55,658 nt of DNA from F1-60-MAGs149 sp032119475 (GTDB lineage Bacteria > Actinomycetota > Thermoleophilia > Gaiellales > F1-60-MAGs149): contig JAUMCA010000030.1 of assembly GCA_032119475.1 (NCBI GenBank), positions 1 through 55,658 on the forward strand. Reading direction: 5' to 3'. The notes beneath the pieces are model-generated. The model was not told the origin of the DNA, searched no databases, and saw only the letters and a list, made by a program, of their open reading frames with translations. Of the stretch, positions 24,818 to 33,039 are shown piece by piece. A program made the position numbers and the translations under genes. The stretch's first letter is position 1; every line of letters starts with the position of its first letter.

Positions 24818-26056
24818 TCATGCTCCGCGCTCCCAGTCGAGCAGCGCCCGCCGCATGGCGTTGCGCACGATCGTGACCCCCTCGTCCACGCCCATGCCCG
24901 GCTTCGCGAGCACCTGGTCGGCCTCGACCGCCATGGCGACGTGGGCGCTGACGACCGCCGACAGGTCGGTCTCCGCGCACGATCCGCCGATGAAGACGCC
25001 CAGCCCGCCTTCGCGGCAGGCGCGGGCGGCGTTGATCGCCTCGGTCAGGCAGCCGAGGTCCGGCATCTTGATCTGGATGAGGTCGACGGCGCCGGCGGCG
25101 ACGAACCGCGCGACGTCCTCGTCGCCGTTGCAGAACTCGTCCGCCACCAGCAGGACGCCGATACCCCGCTCCCGCAGGCGCGTGCGCAGCGCCGCGAGGA
25201 TCTCGACGGTATCGGCGGTGCCGGTCCCGAAGCACGGCGCCTCGACGGCGATCGCGAGGCCGTCGGCGGCCCGCTCGACCTCCGCCAGGTAGTCGGCCAT
25301 GCGCTCCACGTCCATCGCCATGACCTGGCCGAGCATCCCGTACACGTCGAGATGCAGCCGCGGCCGGTAGTCATCGCCGCCGAGGGCCCCGACCCGGGCA
25401 CGGAGCCAGCGCACGTAGTCGAGGAACCGCGCGCCGTCGGCGCCGAAGGCCTCGAGCGAGTTGAACAGGCCGTGCGGAAGCACCTGCACGCGACGGAGGA
25501 TCATCTTGTCGGCGTTGGTCCAGCGGTCGTCGCCCGACTGGGCGTAGACCGGGCAGACGCGCGGAGCGGTGACGCCCGTCTCACGGGCGAGCACACGCAG
25601 CGGGATGACCCCGTCCGACGCGGCCTCCGCGTTGAGGAGGGCCTGCGAGAGCCCGTAGCGGAGCGCCGTGTGGATCTGCCTCCCGTCGACGCGCAGGGCC
25701 TCGACGAGATCCGATCCGGTGCGGAACCCGAGCGGTCCGGCGCCGAGCAGCGCGGCCCGGGCGGCGTCGACCTCATCGGCGACGGCCTCGGCGTCCAGCG
25801 GCAGATCGCGCCCGCCGACCCCGGAGTACTGGACCGCGACCGCATCGCCCCAGCCGACCGCGCCGTCCACCGTCTCGATGCGCAGCAGCAGCGCCTGCGC
25901 GGCGCTGCGCACCGCGCGGTGCCCCGGCGTGACCGGCTCCCCGAGGTAGGTGAAGCCATCCTTCTCGGCGCCCGCGCGGATCGCCATCAGGTCGTCGGCG
26001 TAGAACGCGGCCTCGCCCGGAACGGCGTCGACCCGGGCGATGGCGACGTCGGCCAC
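24818..26056 (-). CDS. mal: Methylaspartate ammonia-lyase
   Basis: Converts L-threo-3-methylaspartate to mesaconate and ammonia; enolase superfamily. 412 residues, one fewer than the Citrobacter/Clostridium enzymes, and the key residues fall exactly one position earlier: metal ligands Asp237 (LHLDVYG), Glu272 (VEAPC), Asp306 (ADEFCN) and base Lys330 (IQIKMPDLG). AVQYSGVGGRDLPL and PVTPGHRAVR are also family signatures. It starts GTG 1 nt after the pepF stop. No glutamate mutase genes are in the window, so the source of methylaspartate is not shown. Confidence 0.93.
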   Translation of the reverse strand: MADVAIARVDAVPGEAAFYADDLMAIRAGAEKDGFTYLGEPVTPGHRAVRSAAQALLLRIETVDGAVGWGDAVAVQYSGVGGRDLPLDAEAVADEVDAARAALLGAGPLGFRTGSDLVEALRVDGRQIHTALRYGLSQALLNAEAASDGVIPLRVLARETGVTAPRVCPVYAQSGDDRWTNADKMILRRVQVLPHGLFNSLEAFGADGARFLDYVRWLRARVGALGGDDYRPRLHLDVYGMLGQVMAMDVERMADYLAEVERAADGLAIAVEAPCFGTGTADTVEILAALRTRLRERGIGVLLVADEFCNGDEDVARFVAAGAVDLIQIKMPDLGCLTEAINAARACREGGLGVFIGGSCAETDLSAVVSAHVAMAVEADQVLAKPGMGVDEGVTIVRNAMRRALLDWERGA

Positions 26057-26057
26057 G

Positions 26058-27842
26058 TCAGCCCTCCAGCGCGAGCTCGAGCATGCGCTCCATCTCGTCC
26101 AGCCCGCGTGACCACGTGGCGGCGTCGGCGAGATCGATCCCGAAGGCGCTCAGCTGCTCACCGGGCGAGGCGGCGCCCCCGGTGGCGAGGAACTCGAGGT
26201 ACGGACCGACGAACGCATCGCCGTCGTCGCGGTAGAGGGCGTAGAGCGTGAGGCTCGCGAGGTGGGCGAAGGCGTAGGCGTACGTGTAGAAGCGGGTGTT
26301 GATGAAGTGCGGGATGTAGCTCCAGCCGCGGCGGTAGCCGTCGGGCAGCACGACGGAGTCGCCGTAGTACGCCTCGTTGCGCGCGAACCAGAAGCCGCTC
26401 AGACGGTCGACGGTCAGCGCCTGGCCGGCGGCGCGCGCGCCGTACGCGTCCTGCTCGTAGCGGACCATCATCGTCTGGCGGAAGACGGTGGCGAACCCGG
26501 ACTCCAGCTCCTGGCGGATCAGCGCCTGGCGGGTGTCGGGATCCGGCTCCTCGGCCAGCATGCGGTCGAAGACGAGCAGCTCGGCGAAGGTGCTCGGGAC
26601 CTCGCAGAGGGCGAGGGGCGCGTGCATCGACAGGGCGGTCTGGGAGGCGCTCGCGAGCGCGAAGTGCATGCCGTGCCCCAGCTCGTGCGCGACGGTCATC
26701 AGGTCGCGCAGCGTGTCGGTGTGGTTGAGCAGGATGAACGGCTGAGCGTCCTGGGCGACGGACGCGCAGAACGCGCCGCCGCGCTTGCCCTGCCGGGGCT
26801 CGGCGTCGACGCGGCGCTCGTCGAACACGGCGCGGCTGACGTCCAGGATCGCCGGGGAGAAGCGACCGAACGCGTCCTCCACGATCGACCGCGCCTCGGC
26901 GTACGGCATCGACCGGCCCCCGCCGAGCGGGGCGTACTGGTCGGCCAGGTGCAGCCGGTCGAGGCCCATCAGCTCGGCCTTGCGGCGGAACCAGCGCTGT
27001 GCCATGCCGTAGCGGGCCTCGATCGCCTCCATCATCGCGTCGACCCAGGCGGGCTCCAGCTCGTTGGAGAGGTGCCGCGGATCGAGCGGCGTCGCGTAGC
27101 CGCGCAGGCGATCCTGCACGAGGCGGTCCGCGACGATGCTGTCGTAGCACGAGCTGAGCACGTCGCCGTGCGGCTCGAGGGCGACGTAGAGCGTCTCGAG
27201 CGCGCGCAGGCGCACCTCGCGATCGGGCGTGTGGACGTACGAGAGCAACTCGTCGACGGTCTTGTCGACCTCGCCGCTGCCGTCGTCGAACGGCGCGCGG
27301 ATGTTGGCGACGGTCTGCGCGAACAGGTTCTGCCAGGCCGAGACGAGGGGCTCGCGCTCGGCGAGCATGCGCTCCTGATCGTCCGGCAGGACGTGCGGGC
27401 GGAACCGGCGCGACGAACGCAGGTGGTGCCGATCGGCGGCGACCTGGGACGCTGCCATGAGGGGCTCGGCGACCCGATCGTCAAGCGCGATCCACTCGAG
27501 GTCGAAGAACCGCAGCGCGTTCTGCGCCCGCACCATGCCCTGGTCGACGACGGTCTCGAAGTCGCGCGCCTCATCGTCGTTGACGTCCACCGACCGTCGC
27601 AGGCCGACGTACGAGCCGACCCGGTGCAGCGCGTTCGAGATCGCAGCGAGCTCACCCAGTGCGGCGGCCAGCCCATCGGCATCGAGCCCGCCGACGCGCC
27701 CGCGGTACTGCGCGTCGAACGCCTCGGCGCGCGCGATCGCGTCGTCGAGCAGAGCGTGCGCCGACGGCACGTCGGCGCAGATGGCGGACAGATCCCAGCG
27801 AACGCCCTCGGCGTTCGGGCCCGTGGGCGTGATGGCGGTCAT
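26058..27842 (-). CDS. pepF: Oligoendopeptidase F (M3 family)
   Basis: Zinc metallopeptidase that trims short peptides in the cytosol. 594 residues. Active site VAHELGHGMHFAL (HExxH) with a second Glu in CEVPSTFAELL; SGFWFARNEAYYGDS and the FINTRFYTYAYAFAHLASL C-terminal part are typical of PepF. ATG at 27840-27842 is chosen because it follows the upstream Nudix stop; a start at 27860 would overlap that gene. In operon between Nudix and mal. Confidence 0.95.
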   Translation of the reverse strand: MTAITPTGPNAEGVRWDLSAICADVPSAHALLDDAIARAEAFDAQYRGRVGGLDADGLAAALGELAAISNALHRVGSYVGLRRSVDVNDDEARDFETVVDQGMVRAQNALRFFDLEWIALDDRVAEPLMAASQVAADRHHLRSSRRFRPHVLPDDQERMLAEREPLVSAWQNLFAQTVANIRAPFDDGSGEVDKTVDELLSYVHTPDREVRLRALETLYVALEPHGDVLSSCYDSIVADRLVQDRLRGYATPLDPRHLSNELEPAWVDAMMEAIEARYGMAQRWFRRKAELMGLDRLHLADQYAPLGGGRSMPYAEARSIVEDAFGRFSPAILDVSRAVFDERRVDAEPRQGKRGGAFCASVAQDAQPFILLNHTDTLRDLMTVAHELGHGMHFALASASQTALSMHAPLALCEVPSTFAELLVFDRMLAEEPDPDTRQALIRQELESGFATVFRQTMMVRYEQDAYGARAAGQALTVDRLSGFWFARNEAYYGDSVVLPDGYRRGWSYIPHFINTRFYTYAYAFAHLASLTLYALYRDDGDAFVGPYLEFLATGGAASPGEQLSAFGIDLADAATWSRGLDEMERMLELALEG

Positions 27843-27852
27843 GGACGAAGTG

Positions 27853-28389
27853 TCACCCATGCAGACGCCGATGCGCCAGCAGGAGCGCCAACGCGCTCGA
27901 GGCGTCCAGGATCCCGTCGCCGATGCGCGCGAGCGCCTCGTCGAAGTCGAGGACGACGGGCTCGGTCGGCTCCTGCGGACGCGCCGCGGCATCCGGGACG
28001 CAGTCCTCGGCCAGGAACATCCATCCCAGCTCGTCCATGCGCCCGGGGCTCGTGTGGAAGCGTCCGAGCAGGGTCAGCCGGTCGCTGCGCAGGAGCGCCT
28101 CCTCCCCGAGTTCCCGGCCGGCCGCCGCAGCCGGGTCCTCGTCCGCGTCGATCGCGCCGGCTGGGAGCTCGAGGGTCACCGCGCCGACCGCGTACCGGTA
28201 CTGCCGGACCAGCACGACGCGACCGTCGGGCAGCAGCGGCACGACCTTGGCGAAGCCGGGCGAGCGCACCATGGCGAAGGTGAAGGCGCGCCCGTCCGCG
28301 GTCTCGACGTCGTGCTCCTCGACCCGCACGAGGTCGTCGTGCAGCACGCGCACCGCGCGTGCGGACCAGCCCCCGGACGCCGACGCCAT
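27853..28389 (-). CDS. Nudix hydrolase, ADP-ribose pyrophosphatase-like
   Basis: 178 residues. Nudix box G-x5-E-x7-REL-x-EE is present in GAIDADEDPAAAAGRELGEEA, although the first Glu is replaced by Asp/Glu in a shifted run. VRQYRYAVGAVTLELPAG and the late FHTSPGRMDELGWMFLA match the ADP-ribose pyrophosphatase group. ATG at 28387-28389 with TATAGT 7 nt upstream. First gene of the Nudix-pepF-mal unit, divergent from the polysaccharide deacetylase. Confidence 0.88.
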   Translation of the reverse strand: MASASGGWSARAVRVLHDDLVRVEEHDVETADGRAFTFAMVRSPGFAKVVPLLPDGRVVLVRQYRYAVGAVTLELPAGAIDADEDPAAAAGRELGEEALLRSDRLTLLGRFHTSPGRMDELGWMFLAEDCVPDAAARPQEPTEPVVLDFDEALARIGDGILDASSALALLLAHRRLHG

Positions 28390-28396
28390 GGGCCGC

Positions 28397-28402
28397 ACTA
28401 TA
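28397..28402 (-). promoter_or_regulatory. -10 hexamer of the Nudix-pepF-mal unit, leaderless
   Basis: TATAGT on the minus strand, 7 nt before the ATG. Confidence 0.6.
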
Positions 28403-28421
28403 GGCTGGAGCACGCCCCGGC

Positions 28422-28427
28422 TATGCT
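28422..28427 (+). promoter_or_regulatory. -10 hexamer of the polysaccharide deacetylase gene, leaderless
   Basis: TATGCT, 6 nt before the ATG at 28434. Confidence 0.6.
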
Positions 28428-28433
28428 CGCCGC

Positions 28434-29318
28434 ATGCGCCTCCCGCCCGCGCTCATCGCCCTCGCCGCCGTGGTCGTGGTCGTGGTCGGGGCATCCGCCT
28501 ACCTGCACCGCACCGCCGTCGACGCCACGGCGACGTCCCGCGCGCCCGCGGAGGAGCAGCCGGCGGAGGGGGGCGTTGCACCGGCCAAGGACGTGCCGCA
28601 GCTCGTGCTCCCCGAGCCGCTGCCGGTCCGCAGCGTCGAGGTGCCGATCCTGATGTACCACCGCGTGGCGATCCTCCACGGCGACGAGACCGGCGACGAG
28701 CTCGAGCTCACCGTCGACCCGCAGGAGTTCGGGCTGCAGATGGCGTGGCTGAAGGACAACGGCTTCCAGACGATCACCCAGCTGCAGCTCTTCAACGCCC
28801 TCATGCAGGGAGCGCCGCTGCCGGAGCGGCCGGTGATGATCACCTTCGACGACGGCTACCGCGGCGTGGCGACCTTCGCCGGGCCGATCATGGCGCGCTA
28901 CGGGTTCGTCGGCACCGCGTACGTCATCAGCGACCGGATCGCACGCCGACCGAAGGCGGCGCCCTCCTGGATGACGTGGGGCCATCTGCGCGGACTCGAG
29001 GCGCTCGGTTGGGACATCGGCTCGCACACCGCCACCCACCGCGCCCTCTCCGAGCTGTCGTCGACGGAGGCCGTGGAGGAGCTCGAGGCGTCCCAGGCCA
29101 AGCTCGAGCGGATCCTCGGGCACCCGGTGCAGTGGTTCAGCTATCCCGACGGCGACGTGACGCCGACGGCCGCCGAGCCCGTCGGCGCCGCGGGCTTCGT
29201 GCTGGCCGTGACGAGCGCCAGCGGCACCAGCCTGTCCGCGCAGCAGCCGCTCGAGCTGCCGCGCATCCTCGTCACGAACGACACCGGCGTCCGCGGGCTC
29301 GCCGCGGCGATCTCCTAG
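28434..29318 (+). CDS. Membrane-anchored polysaccharide deacetylase (CE4)
   Basis: 294 residues. An N-terminal helix (LIALAAVVVVVVGASAYL) anchors or exports the protein, followed by a low-complexity linker. CE4 motifs: ITFDDGY with the catalytic base and metal Asp, GSHTATHRAL with the two metal His, and WFSYPDGD with the later Arg/Tyr motif. PILMYHRV precedes them, as is usual. It probably deacetylates cell-wall or surface glycans. Confidence 0.93.
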   Translation: MRLPPALIALAAVVVVVVGASAYLHRTAVDATATSRAPAEEQPAEGGVAPAKDVPQLVLPEPLPVRSVEVPILMYHRVAILHGDETGDELELTVDPQEFGLQMAWLKDNGFQTITQLQLFNALMQGAPLPERPVMITFDDGYRGVATFAGPIMARYGFVGTAYVISDRIARRPKAAPSWMTWGHLRGLEALGWDIGSHTATHRALSELSSTEAVEELEASQAKLERILGHPVQWFSYPDGDVTPTAAEPVGAAGFVLAVTSASGTSLSAQQPLELPRILVTNDTGVRGLAAAIS

Positions 29319-29324
29319 GACCGA

Positions 29325-29993
29325 TCAGCCCGCGGTGAGGGCGTCGACCGTGGGCACGCCGACCCGCGTCGCGCCGGCCGCCAGGAGCGCGCGCACCTCG
29401 GCGATGGTCCGCGCGCCGCGCACGGCCTTGACGGCCATGGCGGCACCGACCTCCTCGCGCATCAGCTCGACGTCGAGGACGTCCGGCGCCTCGGGCTGCA
29501 GGCCCGACGACGTGACCAGCATGTCCACCTCAGCGGCGGCGACGGCCCGCGCGAGGAGGCGCAGCGTGCGATCGTCGAAGGCGCCGGTCTCGATGACCGC
29601 CCGCACCAGCGCCTCCGGGCGCGCCTCGTGCGCCGCGGCGACGCAGCGTCGCAGCTCGTCGCGCACGTGATTGGGATCGCCCGACGCGAAACGGGCCAGA
29701 TCGCAGACCACCTCGACCTCCGTCGCGCCGTCCTCGAGCGCGCGGGCGCACGCCCGCGCCTTGATCTCCGGCACGTCGGCGCCGAACGGATGGGCGATGA
29801 GCGCCACGAGCTTGACGTCGCCGCCCCGCAGGACCTCCGCGGCGTGCTCGACGTGCGTCGGTGGGACGCAGATCGCGGCCACATGGTGCTCGAGCGCCGC
29901 TGCGCAGAGGGCAGCGCAGTCCCCTGCCGTCGCCCGCGGGCGCAGCAGCATCAACTCGACCGATTTGGCTCCTTCACCGGGGCGACGCGACAT
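29325..29993 (-). CDS. DeoC-like protein lacking the Schiff-base lysine
   Basis: 222 residues aligned along the whole deoxyribose-phosphate aldolase fold: GATEVEVVCDLARFASGD, AVIETGAFDD, DMLVTSSGLQ, VKAVRGARTIAEV and AAGATRVGV. By the E. coli pattern, the EVDVV Asp is Glu94, the Lys before IETG is Arg131, the Schiff-base Lys of FIKTSTG is Val160, and only the Lys of the fourth motif (Lys189) is kept. Classical aldolase activity is therefore unlikely. ATG with TACGCT 6 nt upstream; the -35 lies in the scaffold gap. Not annotated as deoC for this reason. Confidence 0.8.
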   Translation of the reverse strand: MSRRPGEGAKSVELMLLRPRATAGDCAALCAAALEHHVAAICVPPTHVEHAAEVLRGGDVKLVALIAHPFGADVPEIKARACARALEDGATEVEVVCDLARFASGDPNHVRDELRRCVAAAHEARPEALVRAVIETGAFDDRTLRLLARAVAAAEVDMLVTSSGLQPEAPDVLDVELMREEVGAAMAVKAVRGARTIAEVRALLAAGATRVGVPTVDALTAG

Positions 29994-29999
29994 GGGAGG

Positions 30000-30005
30000 A
30001 GCGTA
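30000..30005 (-). promoter_or_regulatory. -10 hexamer of the DeoC-like gene, leaderless
   Basis: TACGCT on the minus strand, 6 nt before the ATG; 2 nt from the scaffold gap. Confidence 0.5.
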
Positions 30006-30006
30006 T

Positions 30007-30016
30007 NNNNNNNNNN
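30007..30016. other. Assembly gap (10 N)
   Basis: Ten N between the divergent DeoC-like and glycoside-hydrolase-like genes. GGCGACGC (left) and GCGTCGCC (right) are a short inverted pair around it. Confidence 0.98.
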
Positions 30017-30065
30017 GCGTCGCCGACCGGACGGCCGATTTCGACTACGATTCGCGGCTCACGCC

Positions 30066-31310
30066 GTGAATGAGTTCCGAGACCAGCAGCGCTACGACGC
30101 GCATCAGGAGGCCCTCCGCAACTCGCGGCGCGCCAAGCAGCGCGCGGCCGCGCGCACGGCCCAGCGCCGCCGCCGGCTCGTGCTCCTGTCGGTCCTGCTG
30201 CTGCCGATCGCCATCGCGGCGTTCGCCTTCACCTGGAGCCGGGCCGGCGACGAACCCGCCACGCGCTCCGCGGAACCGGTTGCGACCGACGCGGCCTCGG
30301 TGCCGCAGGCCGTGGCGGCCGTGGGCGGGCACGTGCCGATGCCGGACCACGTGCGCGGCGTCCACGTGACGAGCTACGGCGTCGCCACGCCGAGCCTGTT
30401 CGAGCCGATCATCCGCCTGGCGGATCCGAAGGTCGGCATGAACGCGATCCAGATCGACATCAAGGACGAGCGCGGTGAGGTCGCCTTCCAGACGCCCATC
30501 CCGCTCGCCCGCGATTCCGGCGCCCATATGAACATCTACGACCCGGTGCCGGTGCTGCGGCGCGCCCATGAGGCGGGGCTCTACGTGATCGGGCGCATCG
30601 TGACGTTCCAGGACGGCTACGCGCCGGTGGAGAGGCCGTCCCTCGCCGTGAAGAGCACGAACGGCGGGCTCTGGAAGAACGACATCGGCATCACGTGGCT
30701 CGACCCGACGAACGAGGAGTCGTGGGACTACCCCATCCAGCTCGCCGCCTACGCCGCCGAGCTCGGGTTCGACGAGATCATGTTCGACTACGTCCGCTAT
30801 CCCACCGACGGCGACGCCGCGACGATGAAGTTCAGCGATCCCGGGCGCACGCGCGCCGACACCATCACCGCCTTCCTCAACCGCGCCTCGCGCGAGCTCA
30901 AGCCGCGCGGCGTGCGCGTGTCCGCGGCCTTCTTCGGCCTCGCCGCCACGAACGAGCTCGGCATCGGCCAGCATCCGGGCAAGGTCCGCAACGTCCTCGA
31001 CGCCGTCTACCCGATGATCTACCCGTCCCACTTCACGGACGGGCAGTTCGGCATCGACAAGCCGGGCGACACGCCGGGACCGACGATCGCCGCCGCCCTC
31101 GCCGACTGGCGCCGCCGGACGAACGGCGGCACCGTCGAGATCCGCCCGTGGCTGCAGGACTTCACCATGGGCGGCAAGCCGTACGGCACCGCCGAGGTGC
31201 GCGAGCAGATCGAGGCCTCGGACCGGGTCGGCGCGGACGGCTGGCTGCTCTGGAACGCCCAGTGCGTGTACTCGCCGGGCGTCTTCGAGGGCACCAACGG
31301 CCAGCCGTAG
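30066..31310 (+). CDS. Membrane-anchored putative glycoside hydrolase (DUF4015-type)
   Basis: 414 residues. About 38 very basic residues, one helix (LVLLSVLLLPIAIAAFAFTW), then an extracytoplasmic TIM-barrel-like domain: RGVHVTSYGVATPSLFEP, NAIQIDIKDERGEV, GLYVIGRIVTFQD, LGFDEIMFDYVRYPTDG and DAVYPMIYPSHF. This is the pattern of the putative glycosyl hydrolase family often called DUF4015, with the acidic pair in FDYVRYP as likely catalytic region. GTG at 30066; the ATG at 30070 is in another frame. TACGAT at about 30050 may be its -10. Confidence 0.85.
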   Translation: MNEFRDQQRYDAHQEALRNSRRAKQRAAARTAQRRRRLVLLSVLLLPIAIAAFAFTWSRAGDEPATRSAEPVATDAASVPQAVAAVGGHVPMPDHVRGVHVTSYGVATPSLFEPIIRLADPKVGMNAIQIDIKDERGEVAFQTPIPLARDSGAHMNIYDPVPVLRRAHEAGLYVIGRIVTFQDGYAPVERPSLAVKSTNGGLWKNDIGITWLDPTNEESWDYPIQLAAYAAELGFDEIMFDYVRYPTDGDAATMKFSDPGRTRADTITAFLNRASRELKPRGVRVSAAFFGLAATNELGIGQHPGKVRNVLDAVYPMIYPSHFTDGQFGIDKPGDTPGPTIAAALADWRRRTNGGTVEIRPWLQDFTMGGKPYGTAEVREQIEASDRVGADGWLLWNAQCVYSPGVFEGTNGQP

Positions 31311-31313
31311 CGG

Positions 31314-32198
31314 CTAGGGCCCGAGCCGGTCCAGCAGCGCCGGGTCATCGCGCCAGCCGCGCTGGGCACGGACCCGCAGATCGAGCATGACGCGCTCGCC
31401 GAGCACGCGCTCGATGGCGGGGCGCGCCGACGACCCGATCGCCTTGATCATCGCGCCGCCGGCGCCGATGACGATGCCCTGCTGCGAGGACGACTCGACG
31501 TAGATCGCCGCCTCGATGCGCGCGGCGCGCTTGCGGGACGCCGGCTCGTATTCCTCCACGACGACGGTGAGCGCGTGCGGCACCTCGTCGCGCAGCCGGC
31601 GCAGCGCCTGCTCGCGGATCAGCTCTGCGATCTGCAGGCGCACGGGATCCGAGGAGCGGGCGTCCTGGGGGAACAGGGCCGGTCCGGGCGGCGCGAGCCG
31701 GACCAGATCGGCGACCAGCGCGTCGACACCCTCCCCGGTCTGCGCCGAGACCGGATGCAGCTCGACGAACGGGCCGAGCGCCGCAGCCGCCTCGATCGCC
31801 TGCGCGATCCGCTCCGGCGCCAACCCATCGACCTTGTTGACGACGGTGATCACGGGCCGCCCGGTGCCGAACGCCGCGGCCGCGCTGGCGCGATCGCCGC
31901 CGCCGATCGGCTGCGAGGCATCCAGCACGAGCAGCACCACGTCGACGTCCGCCAGCGTCTCGTTGACGCTGTCGGCCATGCGGGCGGTCAGCCCGTCCCG
32001 CGGGATCTGGATGCCGGGAAGGTCCGCCAGCACGAGCTGCCAGCCGTCGCCGTGCGCGATGCCGGCGATCCGGCGCCGCGTCGTCTGCGGCCGGCTGGAG
32101 GTGATCGTGACGTGATCGCCGACGATCGCGTTGACCAGCGTGCTCTTCCCGACGTTCGGGCGGCCGGCGAGGGCGACGAGGGCGCAGAGATGCTCCAC
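31314..32198 (-). CDS. era: GTPase Era
   Basis: Ribosome-assembly GTPase binding the 3' end of 16S rRNA. 294 residues: G1 GRPNVGKST, switch region SSRPQTTRRRI, G3 DLPGI, G4 NKVD, G5 VSAQTGEGV, then a KH domain with GIVIGAGGAMIKAIG. GTG start at 32196-32198 with TACCCT 6 nt upstream. Divergent from the GntR gene. Confidence 0.96.
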   Translation of the reverse strand: MEHLCALVALAGRPNVGKSTLVNAIVGDHVTITSSRPQTTRRRIAGIAHGDGWQLVLADLPGIQIPRDGLTARMADSVNETLADVDVVLLVLDASQPIGGGDRASAAAAFGTGRPVITVVNKVDGLAPERIAQAIEAAAALGPFVELHPVSAQTGEGVDALVADLVRLAPPGPALFPQDARSSDPVRLQIAELIREQALRRLRDEVPHALTVVVEEYEPASRKRAARIEAAIYVESSSQQGIVIGAGGAMIKAIGSSARPAIERVLGERVMLDLRVRAQRGWRDDPALLDRLGP

Positions 32199-32204
32199 GG
32201 ACGG

Positions 32205-32210
32205 AGGGTA
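32205..32210 (-). promoter_or_regulatory. -10 hexamer of era, leaderless
   Basis: TACCCT on the minus strand, 6 nt before the GTG. Confidence 0.5.
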
Positions 32211-32241
32211 CGCGACTCGAGCACCCACCACGCCCCTTCGG

Positions 32242-32247
32242 TACTCT
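32242..32247 (+). promoter_or_regulatory. -10 hexamer of the GntR regulator gene
   Basis: TACTCT, 17 nt before the chosen ATG. A transcript starting near 32254 would include GGAG at 32255-32258. Confidence 0.45.
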
Positions 32248-32264
32248 GCTGCGTGGAGTTCATG

Positions 32265-33008
32265 ATGACCGTCTCGCCGACCGCCCGCGACAGCGTCTTC
32301 CAGCCCCTGCGGGTCGAGGGCGCGGTCGAGCGGATCGTGCGCCGACTCGGCGAGGCGATCGGCAGCGGCGTGCTGCGTCCCGGTGAGCGGCTCCCGCCGG
32401 AGATCGAACTGGCCGAGATGCTCGACGTGGCTCCGATGACGCTGCGCCAGGCGCTCGCCATCCTGCGCGACGCCGGGTACGTCGAGACGCGGCGCGGCCG
32501 CGGTGCCGGTTCGTTCGTCGCCGAGGACGTCGCGGGGCCGCTCGCCCACGGCGGCAGCGCTCCCACCGCCGGCGAGTTGGAGGACCTCGTCGACTGGCGG
32601 CGGGCCATCAGCGGCGAGGCCGCGTTCCTCGCCGCGGAGCGGCACCATCCGCCTGCGCTCGAGCGCGTCGCGACGGCCGCGGCGGCGACGGAGCACGCGG
32701 CGCTCGGCGGCTTCGCCGACTACCGACTCGCCGACAGCGGCTTCCACATCGCCCTCGCCGAGGCGACCGGCAGCCCCCGCATCGTGGCCGCCGAGACGGC
32801 ACTGCAGGCGGAGCTCGGCGAGATCCTCGCCGCCCTGCCCGGGAAGTGGTCGACGGACGCGCTGCGCTCGTCGACGAGCGGGCACACGCCGATCCTCGCC
32901 GCCGTCCTCCAGGGCCGTCCGGAGGCAGCCCGGATCGCGATGCTCGAGCATGTCGAAGCGACCCGCGATTGGATCGTCGGGCTGCATCTCGGACGCCTGC
33001 CGCGGTAG
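32265..33008 (+). CDS. GntR-family regulator, FadR/FCD subfamily
   Basis: 247 residues. Winged-helix domain: AVERIVRRLGEAIGSGVLRPGERLPPEIELAEML with LRQALAILRDAGYVETRRGRG, then an all-helical FCD ligand domain with the metal/ligand residues in DYRLADSGFHIALAEATGS and the late HVEATRDW. GGAG at 32255-32258 fits the ATG at 32265; GTG at 32253 in the same frame is an alternative leaderless start. It precedes the P450 gene by 38 nt, and the dyad in that gap is a likely operator. It probably responds to an amine or a carboxylate made in the pathway. Confidence 0.9.
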   Translation: MTVSPTARDSVFQPLRVEGAVERIVRRLGEAIGSGVLRPGERLPPEIELAEMLDVAPMTLRQALAILRDAGYVETRRGRGAGSFVAEDVAGPLAHGGSAPTAGELEDLVDWRRAISGEAAFLAAERHHPPALERVATAAAATEHAALGGFADYRLADSGFHIALAEATGSPRIVAAETALQAELGEILAALPGKWSTDALRSSTSGHTPILAAVLQGRPEAARIAMLEHVEATRDWIVGLHLGRLPR

Positions 33009-33013
33009 CCCTT

Positions 33014-33032
33014 GCATTTTGAAACCTAATGC
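33014..33032. promoter_or_regulatory. Candidate GntR operator overlapping the P450 promoter
   Basis: Perfect inverted repeat GCATT-N9-AATGC in the 38-nt gap between regulator and P450. It lies between a possible -35 TTGCAT (33012-33017) and the -10 TAGAGT (33034-33039), so a bound regulator would block the polymerase. The stretch is conspicuously AT-rich for this genome. Confidence 0.5.
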
Positions 33033-33033
33033 G

Positions 33034-33039
33034 TAGAGT
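33034..33039 (+). promoter_or_regulatory. -10 hexamer of the P450 gene, leaderless
   Basis: TAGAGT with TTGCAT 16 nt upstream as possible -35, and 7 nt downstream the ATG of the P450 gene. Confidence 0.55.

Noticed and set aside
23096..26251. Open frame of over 1000 codons antisense to the monooxygenase and methylaspartate ammonia-lyase genes
   Set aside because: Low-complexity His/Asp/Arg-rich translation without domains. It crosses the boundary of two genuine genes on the other strand.
29325..29993. Annotation as functional deoxyribose-phosphate aldolase
   Set aside because: The Schiff-base Lys is Val and two other catalytic residues are replaced, so the name deoC would mislead.
30000..30030. 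Hairpin around the second gap similar to that at the first
   Set aside because: Only 8 nt pair (GGCGACGC with GCGTCGCC), which is common by chance at this GC content.
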